From Flavobacterium frigoris PS1 (GTDB lineage: Bacteria > Bacteroidota > Bacteroidia > Flavobacteriales > Flavobacteriaceae), in NCBI RefSeq assembly GCF_000252125.1, contig NZ_AHKF01000018.1, positions 725,462 to 789,461 on the forward strand: a stretch of DNA of 64,000 bases, read 5' to 3'. The notes beneath the pieces are model-generated. The model did not search any database. It saw only the letters and a list, made by a program, of their open reading frames with translations, and was not told where the DNA came from. The position numbers and the translations under genes are program-made. Positions 1-8,988 of this stretch are shown here, one piece after another (the first letter of the stretch is position 1; each line of letters opens with the position of its first letter).

Positions 1-1322
1 GTGATTAAAATTATTTTTTTGTTGATTTTAAAAATGGAGTCAAATTGGTTTTCAGTTGTTATTAGTTGGGCTTTGCCATTACTGTAAAACTGTCCAGAAT
101 AATTTTTCTCTTTCCAATAATACAAAGGAATATCCTTGTTTTCGTTTTTTTCCATAAGTTGCTCTAGTATATACTTATCAGTATTCATTTTGTCATCAAA
201 TAGTCCAGTTGCAATTACAGTATAGGCTACAAAAGCAATTATTGGAAAAATTAATGCAATGCGAATCAGTACTTTTTTTCTTGTGAAATCTTCCCACCAA
301 TATACCATCAAAAACATGATAGGCATCATTACTGGAAGGGTGTAGGTATGCAATATATTTTTAGAAAGCGTAAAAAATAGGGGAGTCCAAAACAACCATA
401 AAACCAAGAAAGAAACCCAATCATTTTTTAAAATTGTTTTTCGTATTTTCCATAATTTATACAAAACGATTTGGATCCAAGGAAGTCCAAAAACGAGCAT
501 GAAAACCCAAATCATTCCTTTTGGCTGTGAGTGACCACTACCATATAAATCACCTTTCCAACCCGGTTCGACGAATCGTTTGTAGTGTTCTCCAACTATA
601 AAATAGTCCAGAAAACCAGGTGATTGCTGTTCTGCAAAATAATACCAAGGCAGTCCTATTATTAATGTGATTAGAATTCCAGTGATGATTGAAAACTTAG
701 AAAATAATTCACGAAATCTGCGTATGTCCAAGCAGCACCATAAAAATAACGGAGGAAAAGTCAGCACCATAATAAGTGGGCCTTTTGCCAATAGTCCCAA
801 TCCCAAGGCGATAAAAAACAGATAATTCCAGTAGGTTTTCTGCTCACTCTTCATGGTTTTCCAAAACGAAATCATCATTATGGCTATACAAAATTCTAAA
901 GCAGTATCTGTAGAAACTACCCCTGTGTGAACTAGAAATTCAGGAGTCGTCAATAAAATAAAGCCTGGTAAATAAAAAGAAACACCGCTTTTTTTTGCCA
1001 TTTTCCCCGCTATAACCAATAAGAGGATACTAAGAAGAAAAGAAGGAAATCTAGCGGCAAATTCATTAACACCAAAAACAATAAAACTACCGGCAGACAA
1101 CCATGTAGATATAGGAGGTTTTGCCCAAAAAGGAATGCCATAATCAATTTGAGGGACCACCCATTGATTTGTTTCCTGCATAATTCTGGCTATTTCAGCA
1201 TATCTTGCCTCTGTTTTGTCTAATAGGGGAATCGTTGCAGTCAACAATAATCTAAACAGCGCGATAAGAATTACGGAGATATACAGAACATAAGAATTGC
1301 TTTTAAATTTCTCTACATTCAT
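1..1322 (-). CDS. GT39/ArnT-like glycosyltransferase, partial (C-terminus outside window)
   Basis: The frame is open from an ATG at 1322 to the left edge, giving about 440 residues. The N-terminus has the signature of the PMT_2/ArnT superfamily: a first membrane helix, then EARYAEIARIM, then GIPFWAKPPI followed by STW. Many hydrophobic helices follow, as expected for an integral membrane transferase that moves a sugar from a polyprenyl-phosphate donor to a lipid or protein on the outer face of the inner membrane. The gene starts 18 nt after the stop of the GT2 gene at 1341-2099, so the two are probably co-transcribed, and the GT2 product would supply the lipid-linked sugar. Family membership is well supported. 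The acceptor (lipid A, other lipid or protein) cannot be read from the sequence. Confidence 0.85.
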   Translation of the reverse strand, partial: MNVEKFKSNSYVLYISVILIALFRLLLTATIPLLDKTEARYAEIARIMQETNQWVVPQIDYGIPFWAKPPISTWLSAGSFIVFGVNEFAARFPSFLLSILLLVIAGKMAKKSGVSFYLPGFILLTTPEFLVHTGVVSTDTALEFCIAIMMISFWKTMKSEQKTYWNYLFFIALGLGLLAKGPLIMVLTFPPLFLWCCLDIRRFRELFSKFSIITGILITLIIGLPWYYFAEQQSPGFLDYFIVGEHYKRFVEPGWKGDLYGSGHSQPKGMIWVFMLVFGLPWIQIVLYKLWKIRKTILKNDWVSFLVLWLFWTPLFFTLSKNILHTYTLPVMMPIMFLMVYWWEDFTRKKVLIRIALIFPIIAFVAYTVIATGLFDDKMNTDKYILEQLMEKNENKDIPLYYWKEKNYSGQFYSNGKAQLITTENQFDSIFKINKKIILI

Positions 1323-1340
1323 TTTCCAGCTGTTTTTAAA

Positions 1341-2099
1341 TTAAACATATTCTTTCCCATTATTTTTGTAATTTTTACTAATTTGATATAAATCAATCCA
1401 CAGTTTAAAAAAGTAAGTTGTTTTTACTTTTGAATTCCCTTTTTCAATCCATGATTTTAAAGGGGCTTCATGCATTTTTTGAATAGCTTTTTCTTTCCCG
1501 AAAAGAATCATCATCCTAAAAAATATTTCAACGTCAAAAAGCCATTTTGAAATGAATTTTTTCTTAAATAAAAGCTCCGAAACTTCTTTTGTAAAAACCT
1601 TACAACCGCATTGGGTATCATATACTTTTAGATCAAGTACTTTGGAAATGGAAGTGGCGACTATGCGCCCGATTAAAAAACGGCTATTTTGACGTTCGAT
1701 TACAGAGCCAATTTTTCTAATTCGTGAGCCAAAACAAAAAACAACTTCCTCTTTTAGATAATGACTAATATCCATGAATTCCTCGAGGGTTGTTGCCAAA
1801 TCGGCATCTAAATATCCTATATAGCGATGATTAAAATTTTGATTACAATAATTGATTCCCGTTCTGACTGCTTCTGCCTTTCCAGAATTTTTTATCAGGG
1901 AAACAATATGGACCTGAGTTGGATGTTTTTTTCTAAGAGTGTTAAGTACCTCAAGAGTATTGTCTGTTGAACCATCATTAACAAAGCAAATCATGCTGTC
2001 TTGAAAATTATCAAGAAATCGGGAGTATTCTAAAAAAGAAATACCTTTTTCTTCATTGTAACAAGGTATAACAATAAAAGAAGAAGGTATTTCTCTCAT
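1341..2099 (-). CDS. Glycosyltransferase family 2, polyprenyl-phosphate sugar synthase type
   Basis: 252 residues. It carries the GT-A fold nucleotide-sugar motifs VIPCYNEEKGI (about residues 10-20), NDGSTDNT (41-48) and the metal-binding DAD (98-100), followed by DTQCGCKVF (161-169), which is typical of dolichyl/undecaprenyl-phosphate glucose or mannose synthases. There is no strong C-terminal transmembrane pair, so it is probably peripheral at the cytoplasmic face. Known family role: transfer of a sugar from a UDP or GDP donor to a polyprenyl phosphate. The gene lies immediately upstream of the GT39-type gene, which uses such lipid donors; a paired donor-synthesis and transfer role is inferred from this. 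The exact sugar is unknown. Confidence 0.85.
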   Translation of the reverse strand: MREIPSSFIVIPCYNEEKGISFLEYSRFLDNFQDSMICFVNDGSTDNTLEVLNTLRKKHPTQVHIVSLIKNSGKAEAVRTGINYCNQNFNHRYIGYLDADLATTLEEFMDISHYLKEEVVFCFGSRIRKIGSVIERQNSRFLIGRIVATSISKVLDLKVYDTQCGCKVFTKEVSELLFKKKFISKWLFDVEIFFRMMILFGKEKAIQKMHEAPLKSWIEKGNSKVKTTYFFKLWIDLYQISKNYKNNGKEYV

Positions 2100-2161
2100 T
2101 AGGGTGTGTTTTTATTGAGTAAATGTACTACGTTGTTTGTTAAGTTAACATCAATAATAGG

Positions 2162-2980
2162 TTAATACTGCTCTTTCTCATTAGGGAAGTCACTCGATTT
2201 TACATCAGCAACATACTGACTTATTGCTGTTGTCATTCCGTCATACAAATTCATATAGCGACGTAAAAACCTAGGGCTAAATTCATTATTCATTCCCAAC
2301 ATGTCATGGATTACAAGAACTTGTCCGTCAACACCGCCACCAGCACCTATTCCTATTACTGGGATCGAAATGCTTTTGGCCACTTTTTCAGCCAAGTGTG
2401 CAGGTATTTTTTCCAATACTAACGCAAAACAACCTAGTTTTTCTAATAATTTTGCATCTTCCATTAATTTATCTGCTTCTTCGTCTTCTTTGGCGCGTAC
2501 AGTATAAGTTCCAAATTTATAGATAGATTGTGGAGTAAGACCCAAATGTCCCATGACAGGAATTCCGGCATTTAATATTTTTTTAATTGATTCTTTAATT
2601 TCTTTTCCACCTTCCAGTTTTACTGCATGTCCGCCACTTTCCTTCATGATTCTGATGGACGAGCGCAACGCTTCTTTAGGGTCTGATTGGTAACTTCCAA
2701 AAGGTAAATCCACAACAACTAAGGATCTTTCGATGGCTCGTACAACTGAGGAGGCATGATAGATCATCTGGTCTAAAGTGATAGGTAGGGTCGTTTCGTG
2801 CCCGGCCATAACATTTGAAGCAGAATCTCCAACTAGGATAACATCAATACCTGCCGAATCCACAATTTTTGCCATTGTAAAATCGTAAGCGGTGAGCATG
2901 GAGATTTTTTCTCCATTATTCTTCATTTCAATTAGTGACTTGGTAGTAACTCTTTTGTAGTCTTTTTTTGCTGCTGACAT
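2162..2980 (-). CDS. panB: 3-methyl-2-oxobutanoate hydroxymethyltransferase
   Basis: 272 residues from the ATG at 2980. It catalyses hydroxymethyl transfer from methylene-tetrahydrofolate to alpha-ketoisovalerate, the first committed step of pantothenate/CoA synthesis, in the cytoplasm. The (beta/alpha)8-barrel signatures are visible: [37 protein letters not shown] with the metal-binding region, [15 protein letters not shown] and the [21 protein letters not shown]-terminal block. The open frame extends 35 codons further upstream to 3085. That stretch is leader-like and unlike the family, whereas [16 protein letters not shown] matches the usual PanB start, so 2980 was chosen. There are no other pan genes nearby; it stands alone. 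Confidence 0.95.
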   Translation of the reverse strand: MSAAKKDYKRVTTKSLIEMKNNGEKISMLTAYDFTMAKIVDSAGIDVILVGDSASNVMAGHETTLPITLDQMIYHASSVVRAIERSLVVVDLPFGSYQSDPKEALRSSIRIMKESGGHAVKLEGGKEIKESIKKILNAGIPVMGHLGLTPQSIYKFGTYTVRAKEDEEADKLMEDAKLLEKLGCFALVLEKIPAHLAEKVAKSISIPVIGIGAGGGVDGQVLVIHDMLGMNNEFSPRFLRRYMNLYDGMTTAISQYVADVKSSDFPNEKEQY

Positions 2981-3790
2981 GGGATTGCTATTTTTGGCAC
3001 AACTTAGGTGTCGGATTATATACTGTAAAAGTAGTGAAACAAATTCTTTAGAAACAAAAAAAAGGGGCCGAATAAATTGCCCCATTTTATTTAAGTTCTA
3101 CGCTGGATAATTGTTAAAAGTAGATTCGTCCAGTTTCTATTCAGGTATTCAATTATTTACTTCTTATAAATAGAGATCAGATTAGCTATTTAAGACCTTC
3201 TTTACCTCTGCTTATCGCTGTACAAACAACACGATCAAGGTTAATATGATGCTAGCTGCCGTAAAGTATTTTCCTTTTTTGAATATCGATTTTTTCGTCA
3301 TGAACATTTGAAAAGAGGACCGCACAAAATATAAAAGAGTCATTTCAAAAAAGATATTTATATAGGAACAATAGAGCTCCTCATTTTTCTTTATGGAGAT
3401 ATAGTATTTCTTCAGTTACTGAAGGAAGATGTTATGTTTTTTAATCAACTAAACCGGTTTTTGTAGATTGCATCCTTAAAACAAATGCTATTTACTTTTT
3501 TGCGAAGTGCTTTCAAGCCTCGTGTCTCTTACGTCCTACTTATTTCTCTCCGCTAGCATCTGGTTTAATCGTTTTGATAACTTGTTTTTTCTGTTTCAAA
3601 AAATCAGAATCTCTAAACACTACATCACTTAAGGTATAAAAGGACATAATTCCAGAAAGGAAAAACACTCAATAACTGTGGAAGAAAAGCAATGTTACAC
3701 TAAGTTTTTTTGCTATAATCAAATAGGTTTTTATTAAAAATAATTATTATCTTTTATAACAAAAACACGATAAAAGGACAATTTTAGAAT
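2981..3790. other. Gene-poor 0.8-kb interval
   Basis: No convincing gene on either strand. On the minus strand around 3537-3655 a 35-codon frame (starting MSFYTLSDVVFRDSDF) ends at a TAA near 3540 and is preceded in frame by a stop. It reads like protein-coding sequence and may be a decayed gene tail, but I do not recognise it. The rest is A+T-rich with no clear hairpin. Confidence 0.4.
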
Positions 3791-4915
3791 CTATTTGTCC
3801 TGCTGTTTTTGGAGTACTTTTTGGTTAATCCATCGTCTTACAGGCAGGTCATATAATTTTAAGCAAGTGTAAGCAAGCGCAACACATGACAATAAAACTA
3901 ATATACTCACAGGATATGCTTCGCTAATCTTCATTTTATTATCTACGGCCCATGCTGTATATATGTATATGATCGGATAGTGAGTAATGTATATAGGGTA
4001 GGATATGTCACCAAAAAAGGTACATACTCGTCCGGCGAACTTGCTTTTAATTTCTCCGCTTGCTGCCAAGAAAATAACGATAGGGAAAAACAAAATAACA
4101 ACCGCTGAATCATAAACACCATTCAGCCATAAATGTGCGCTTCCTCCAACTCTTGGCATAGCCAATGCAATTATAACTAGTAAGCTGCACCAAAAAAACG
4201 CATTTTTAACTTGAATTAAGTTCCCCAAACGGAAAAGCAACACTCCTGCAAAAAACGGATACATCATTCTAGCAAAACCAATATGTATTTGTTCAGTATT
4301 TAGTGACCAGCCTCCAATAATATCTCCATTAGGACTTGTAACCGCAAGATGGACTAATGCACATCCAGCAAGAACTACAAGTATGCTAAGGGCCGTTTTT
4401 GAAAGTTTTCTAACAAAAAGGGCATAGAGAATATTGGCAATATATTCATAAAACAATGACCAGCCGGGTCCATTGAGAGGATGCATTTCTGCCCAGCCAC
4501 GAATATCCAAAGATGTGGGAACTGGAATAAGTGTAAATCCAATAACCATTACTAAAAGCATTTTCCAGACAGGAACTTCATTTATAGTAGGCCAGAGTGC
4601 TGCTGAATCTTGAAAATAAAATAACAAAGCTCCGATAATCATTCCCATAATTACCATGGGTTGTAGTCGAATCAATCGGCGTTTGAAAAAATTACCAATG
4701 GACATTTTATCCCATCGATCATCATAAGCATAGCCAACAACAAAACCAGATAGTAAAAAGAAAAAATCAACGGCAAGGTAGCCGTGATTTATAATTTGGT
4801 CGAGATGACTTGTAGCATGTGCTTCAAAAATGTGAAAAGCAACTACCATAAGTGCTGCTATACCGCGCAATCCATCCAAAATAGGATAATGAGGTTTTGA
4901 AGCCTTAGTATTCAT
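3791..4915 (-). CDS. Acyltransferase 3 family membrane protein (OafA-like)
   Basis: 374 residues with about ten hydrophobic helices. The family hallmark is at the N-terminus: LDGLRGIAALMVVAFH (residues about 14-29), containing the catalytic-type histidine, followed by DFFFLLSGFVVGYAYDDRW. The C-terminus has ISYPIYITHYPIIY, also typical. These proteins O-acetylate or acylate sugars in exopolysaccharide, lipopolysaccharide or small molecules at the inner membrane. The gene is a single unit, 214 nt downstream of the GH3 gene and separated from it by a hairpin at 5056-5079. The substrate cannot be inferred. Confidence 0.88.
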   Translation of the reverse strand: MNTKASKPHYPILDGLRGIAALMVVAFHIFEAHATSHLDQIINHGYLAVDFFFLLSGFVVGYAYDDRWDKMSIGNFFKRRLIRLQPMVIMGMIIGALLFYFQDSAALWPTINEVPVWKMLLVMVIGFTLIPVPTSLDIRGWAEMHPLNGPGWSLFYEYIANILYALFVRKLSKTALSILVVLAGCALVHLAVTSPNGDIIGGWSLNTEQIHIGFARMMYPFFAGVLLFRLGNLIQVKNAFFWCSLLVIIALAMPRVGGSAHLWLNGVYDSAVVILFFPIVIFLAASGEIKSKFAGRVCTFFGDISYPIYITHYPIIYIYTAWAVDNKMKISEAYPVSILVLLSCVALAYTCLKLYDLPVRRWINQKVLQKQQDK

Positions 4916-5055
4916 ATGTTTCAGTTGTTATTTATTAAAATGTTCGTTATGCTATTTCGAAGACAAAAAATATATTTTCAAGCTGTAAAAAAGGACTGCT
5001 TTTAGTAGTCAAAACTAATTTTAACGACTAAAATCGCAATTAATTTTAGTTATAA

Positions 5056-5079
5056 AAGCCCAACATTTCTGTCAGGCTT
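5056..5079 (-). terminator. Rho-independent terminator after the GH3 gene
   Basis: On the minus strand AAGCCTGACA, loop GAAA, then TGTTGGGCTT followed by TTAT. The stem is 10 bp with two G-T wobbles and lies 50 nt after the GH3 stop. It would separate the GH3 gene from the acyltransferase gene. Confidence 0.65.
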
Positions 5080-5129
5080 ATTAAGTTGTACTCCTTTCTA
5101 GAAGCTGTATTAGTAATTGAATGTATTAA

Positions 5130-7595
5130 TTAGTGTTTCAAATCTTCAAATTTAACATCTGCAGCAAAAGACGAATGCGTTTTTTCAACGACTAATTCTT
5201 TTGCTAAAGAAAACTGAGCCGTTTGTTTAATATCGAATGATGATGTTCCTACAGCTACTTTATACGAACCAGCTTCAGCAATCCAAGCATTTTTATTGGT
5301 GATAAACGAAGCTAAATCTTTAGGATTCAATGTTAAAGTAAGTGTTTGACTTTCGCCTGCTTGCAATAAATTCGTTTTTGCAAAAGCCTTTAATTCAGAA
5401 CTTGGTTTGTCAATGTTTTTTGCAGGTGAGGACAGATACAATTGCACTACTTCTTTACCAGCTACTTTACCTGTATTTTTTACAGTTACCGTAACCTCTA
5501 TTTTGTTTGTAAATGTAGTAGAACTTAATTTTATTGCTGAAACATCAAAAGTAGTATATGATAATCCGTAACCAAATTCATAAGATGGTTTTACATTGAA
5601 TGTGTTGAAATAGCGGTATCCAACATAAACACCTTCTTCATAAGTTACGTCTGTAGGGTTTTCAGCAGGTGTACCTATCCAGTTTTTAGTTGCAGCAGCA
5701 TCCTCATATTTTACAGGAAAAGTCATCGTTAATTTTCCTGATGGAGTTACTTTTCCAGAAAAAACGTCTGCAACAGAGTTTCCGCCTTCTTGACCTGGTT
5801 GCCATGGTAAAAGAATAGCATCTACTTTATCTTTCCAACTTGCCGTTTCGATCACACCACCGATGTTTAAAACAACAACTACCTTTTTGCCTTGAGCATG
5901 AAAAGCAGTCGAAACGGTATTGATTAGGTTAACTTCATCTTGTGCCAAGTTAAAGTCTTCATCAACTTTACGATCATCACCTTCACCAGCATTTCTACCT
6001 ATTGTGATTAATGCTAATTCAGAACTTTTAGCTTTTTGTTGAACGATTTCTGAACTTACCTCTAATTCCTGAAGTCTTTTTGGAGTTGCCAATAAACCTT
6101 CTTTTTCACGTCTTTTAGTCTCAATCTCTTTTTGAGCCTTCATAAATGGGTTGTATAATCCTTCTAATTCTGCATCAATAGAAAAACCAGAGTTAGTCAA
6201 GCCATCAATTAATGAAATAGAATATGCTTCATTTACATCACCACTTCCAGTACCACCAGAAATAAAATCATACGATGTTATACCAAAAACGGCTAATGGA
6301 GCTGATTTTGAAGTAAACGGTAATACATTACCCTCATTCTTTAATAAAACGACACCCTCAGCTGCAGCGTCTCTTGTAACCTGAGCATTTTCCTTTAAGT
6401 TTGGTTTATTTGAATATTCGTAGTTACTCATGGCAGGGGATCTCATTACCAATTCTAGCACTCTAGTTAGATTAATGTTGATATCTTCTTTAGATAGTGT
6501 GCCGTTTTTTATGTTTGTAACAATTGCCTTTTTTTGAGCCGGTAAACCGGGCATTAACAAGTCATTACCAGCTGTAAGTTGTTTGACAACATCACTAACA
6601 GCGTCTTTATCCCTGATAGCTCCAAATCCGTTGTAACCTCCAAACCAGTCTGTCATTACTAATCCTTTAAAACCCCATTCGTCACGAAGTACGGTTGTTA
6701 AAAGGTCTTTACGTGCTGATGTATACGCACCATTCAAAAAATTGTAAGAAGACATCACTGTCCATGGTTGCGCTTCTTTAACCGTGATTTCAAATCCTCT
6801 TAAATATATTTCGCGTAGAGCTCTTTCGCTGACATGCGCATTAACGCCCATTCTGTTTCTTTCCTGGTTATTAGCTGCAAAGTGTTTTACCGATGTTCCT
6901 ACACCATTAGATTGTATACCGTTTACCATTGCAGCAGCAATTTTACCTGTCAATAGCGGATCTTCAGAATAGTACTCAAAGTTTCTTCCACACAATGGAT
7001 TTCTGTGAATATTCATACCTGGACCTAACAAAACATCTACTCCATATTCTCTTACTTCATTCCCCATTGCTTTACCAACAGAATTGATCAGGGCTTCGTT
7101 CCAAGTAGAAGCTAATGCAGTTCCTACCGGAAATGCTGTAGCATAATAGGTATTCGAATCCTCTTCTCTTATTGGTTTGATACGTAAACCAGCAGGCCCA
7201 TCAGATACAATTATCGAAGGGATGCCTAATCGCGAAATCGCAGTTGTACCGCCGGCAGAACCAGGTACTTTTGCAGTGTCTTTTCCAGTATTAAACTGCA
7301 TTTTAGCCCAGTCAAAGCCTGGCATTCCAATTCCAATAAGCATACTTGCTTTTTCTTCATCAGTCATCTGATTGATTAAATCTTGGATTCGGTCTTGAGT
7401 TGAAAGTCGATAATCTTCGTATTTATCTAATTTTCCATTTCTGTTTAGGTCAGAAAAGCTAAAACCATTTATGGTTAGAATAGGATTCGGTTTAGGTTCG
7501 TTAGTTTCTGAATTGTTTGCCCAAGAAATTCCTGAAAACAGCAATGCAGACAGCAGTGATGTTTTTGCGATTTTTGAAATTGATTTGTTTCTCAT
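5130..7595 (-). CDS. Exported GH3 family beta-glucosidase/beta-xylosidase
   Basis: 821 residues with an N-terminal signal peptide ending near SGISWA (residue 26). A short calcium-loop-like segment DLNRNGKLDKYED (about 49-61) comes before the GH3 N-terminal barrel. Barrel landmarks are SDGPAGLR (131-138), KHFAANNQE (237-245) and GLVMTDWFGG, whose Asp316 is the expected catalytic nucleophile. The GH3 C-domain and a C-terminal fibronectin-III-like domain (EVTVTVKNTGKVAGKEVVQL region) follow, the usual three-domain layout. Likely role: periplasmic or outer-membrane-side hydrolysis of beta-linked oligosaccharides; glucosidase versus xylosidase is not separable by eye. It is divergent from a Nudix-type regulator at 7758, with a candidate operator between them, which suggests sugar-responsive control. 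Confidence 0.92.
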   Translation of the reverse strand: MRNKSISKIAKTSLLSALLFSGISWANNSETNEPKPNPILTINGFSFSDLNRNGKLDKYEDYRLSTQDRIQDLINQMTDEEKASMLIGIGMPGFDWAKMQFNTGKDTAKVPGSAGGTTAISRLGIPSIIVSDGPAGLRIKPIREEDSNTYYATAFPVGTALASTWNEALINSVGKAMGNEVREYGVDVLLGPGMNIHRNPLCGRNFEYYSEDPLLTGKIAAAMVNGIQSNGVGTSVKHFAANNQERNRMGVNAHVSERALREIYLRGFEITVKEAQPWTVMSSYNFLNGAYTSARKDLLTTVLRDEWGFKGLVMTDWFGGYNGFGAIRDKDAVSDVVKQLTAGNDLLMPGLPAQKKAIVTNIKNGTLSKEDININLTRVLELVMRSPAMSNYEYSNKPNLKENAQVTRDAAAEGVVLLKNEGNVLPFTSKSAPLAVFGITSYDFISGGTGSGDVNEAYSISLIDGLTNSGFSIDAELEGLYNPFMKAQKEIETKRREKEGLLATPKRLQELEVSSEIVQQKAKSSELALITIGRNAGEGDDRKVDEDFNLAQDEVNLINTVSTAFHAQGKKVVVVLNIGGVIETASWKDKVDAILLPWQPGQEGGNSVADVFSGKVTPSGKLTMTFPVKYEDAAATKNWIGTPAENPTDVTYEEGVYVGYRYFNTFNVKPSYEFGYGLSYTTFDVSAIKLSSTTFTNKIEVTVTVKNTGKVAGKEVVQLYLSSPAKNIDKPSSELKAFAKTNLLQAGESQTLTLTLNPKDLASFITNKNAWIAEAGSYKVAVGTSSFDIKQTAQFSLAKELVVEKTHSSFAADVKFEDLKH

Positions 7596-7624
7596 GTGGT
7601 TATTTTAGTTACTAGTTATTTTTC

Positions 7625-7645
7625 ATTGCTTCAATATGAAGCAAT
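7625..7645. promoter_or_regulatory. 9-bp inverted repeat, candidate operator between GH3 and Nudix-type regulator
   Basis: ATTGCTTCA, 3-nt spacer, TGAAGCAAT: a perfect 9-bp inverted repeat 30 nt upstream of the GH3 start codon. On the minus strand it overlaps TAATATTG (7642-7649), one base off the Bacteroidota -7 consensus TAnnTTTG. A protein bound here would block GH3 transcription. No T-run follows on either strand, so it is not a terminator. The likely ligand is the divergently encoded Nudix/winged-helix protein; this is inference. Confidence 0.6.
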
Positions 7646-7733
7646 ATTAATGATTTTTCTGCTATTTTTGTAAAAAAAAGAGATTATTTTTCTGATTATC
7701 AGTTTTTAAAAGATAAAAGTATAATCAATTTCG

Positions 7734-7741
7734 TATTTTTG
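7734..7741 (+). promoter_or_regulatory. -7 promoter element of the Nudix-type regulator gene
   Basis: TATTTTTG matches the Bacteroidota TAnnTTTG element and lies 16 nt before the ATG at 7758, implying a very short leader. No clear TTTG -33 element is present. Confidence 0.5.
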
Positions 7742-7757
7742 CAGCCAATTAAGATAC

Positions 7758-8504
7758 ATGGAGTTTAAAAAAATAGTAGAAGAAAAGTCAGCTGCGGCAT
7801 GGAAAAAGTATATTCCTAATTTATCAGTTGATTGTGTAGTTTTCGGTTTTCAAGAAGCAAGCTTGAAAGTGCTTATTACCAGAATAAAGGATAAAAATGT
7901 TTGGGCTCTTCCAGGTGGTTATGTTTTAAAAGAAGATAATCTAAAAGAGGCTGCTAATAGAATTTTATACCAAAGGACAGGGGCAGAGAATATTTATTTG
8001 CAGCAATTCAAAATTTTTAGCGACTTGAATCGCTCAAATGGACTTTTTGACGATTTTGAGGATACACTATGGAATAAGCAACGGTTTCTTTCTGTTGGCT
8101 TTTATGCTTTAGTTGATTTTCAGCAAGTAAACTTAGTAATGGATGATATTTCAGATGCTTGTGAGTGGATATCAATTGAAGACCTACCTGATTTTATGAT
8201 GGATCACAGGGAGATTTTTGACAAGGCTTTAGAAACGCTTCGCCGACAATTAAATCATAAGCCAATTGGTTATAATTTATTGCCTGAGAAATTCACTATG
8301 CCTGAACTTCAAAAATTATATGAAATCATTCTGGGTAAGAAGCTGAATCGCGGTAATTTCTATAGAAAGATGTTGCGCTATGATATTCTTGAAAAACTAG
8401 AAGAGAGTAGGAAAGGCGGGGCTCATAAAGCGCCAGACTTGTATAAATTTGATATCGAGAAATACCAGATGGCACTCACTAACGGATTTAATGAAGGCTG
8501 GTAA
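7758..8504 (+). CDS. Nudix-domain transcriptional regulator (NrtR/AraR-like)
   Basis: 248 residues. Residues about 20-150 form a Nudix fold (VDCVVFGFQEASLKVLITRI, WALPGGYVLKEDNLKEAANR), but the Nudix box is degenerate: after GGYVLKEDNLKEAANRIL it lacks the full GX5EX7REUXEEXGU catalytic set. This suggests ligand sensing rather than hydrolysis. The C-terminal about 80 residues (FTMPELQKLYEIILGKKLNRGNFYRKML) form the winged-helix domain seen in NrtR-type regulators. In Bacteroides this architecture includes the arabinose regulator AraR. Lying divergent to a GH3 glycosidase fits a sugar-responsive repressor. The sugar ligand is not known. Confidence 0.85.
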   Translation: MEFKKIVEEKSAAAWKKYIPNLSVDCVVFGFQEASLKVLITRIKDKNVWALPGGYVLKEDNLKEAANRILYQRTGAENIYLQQFKIFSDLNRSNGLFDDFEDTLWNKQRFLSVGFYALVDFQQVNLVMDDISDACEWISIEDLPDFMMDHREIFDKALETLRRQLNHKPIGYNLLPEKFTMPELQKLYEIILGKKLNRGNFYRKMLRYDILEKLEESRKGGAHKAPDLYKFDIEKYQMALTNGFNEGW

Positions 8505-8519
8505 ATTAAATAACGAAAT

Positions 8520-8576
8520 ATGAAAATAATTATTCTCCTGTTTTTCGTTTTATTTTCATTCAAAAGTCAAGCATAA
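8520..8576 (+). pseudogene. Orphan signal peptide: 18 codons then stop
   Basis: Sixteen nt after the regulator gene, an ATG opens an 18-codon frame (MKIIILLFFVLFSFKSQA) that is a complete lipoprotein/secretory-type signal sequence with an SQA cleavage motif, and is closed at once by TAA. No frame downstream continues it. It looks like the surviving start of a deleted or decayed exported protein. The alternative, a genuine 18-residue peptide, cannot be excluded. Confidence 0.4.
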
Positions 8577-8652
8577 AACTAGGAAATTAATTATAGTATT
8601 ATTTTTTTTTCGAGGGTTTTTATACTAGAGACGCGGTTAAAATAAAATCTGT

Positions 8653-8898
8653 ATGTTCATAAAATGTGTTTTGAAATCTATTTTTGAAAGTACCAAAGGG
8701 AGTTCTTTATCGGAAGAATCATTGTCAGTATTCTACAATTCAATTGCAGCGATACCAAATGACATTTAATTTTCTGAAAAGATGGGAAGCTATTCTATTC
8801 AAGTAGATGGTGCTAAGTTTTTAGTGTGGACTGCTATGGATTCTACAAAAACGGATTACTTAGTCACTGTGGAGTTAACGTTATTACTTTGTTCGTAA
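8653..8898 (+). pseudogene. Broken small ORF with one in-frame stop
   Basis: One reading frame runs from ATG 8653 through 38 codons to TAA at 8767-8769, then continues in the same frame through MGSYSIQVDGAKFLVWTA to a TAA at 8896-8898. Both halves have protein-like composition, so this looks like an 81-residue gene broken by a nonsense mutation. I do not recognise the family. The fragments sit in a 480-nt stretch otherwise without genes, just after the orphan signal peptide. Confidence 0.4.
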
Positions 8899-8988
8899 AG
8901 AATGACTTTTGGAAAATAGTTCACATTACTGATACCCGGAGGAAATAGTTTAATAATCGGATCAGCTGACGGAAATTGTAAGAGCGAT

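Noticed and set aside
2981..3085. N-terminal extension of PanB to 3085
   Set aside because: 35 codons unlike any PanB start; the conserved start is at 2980.
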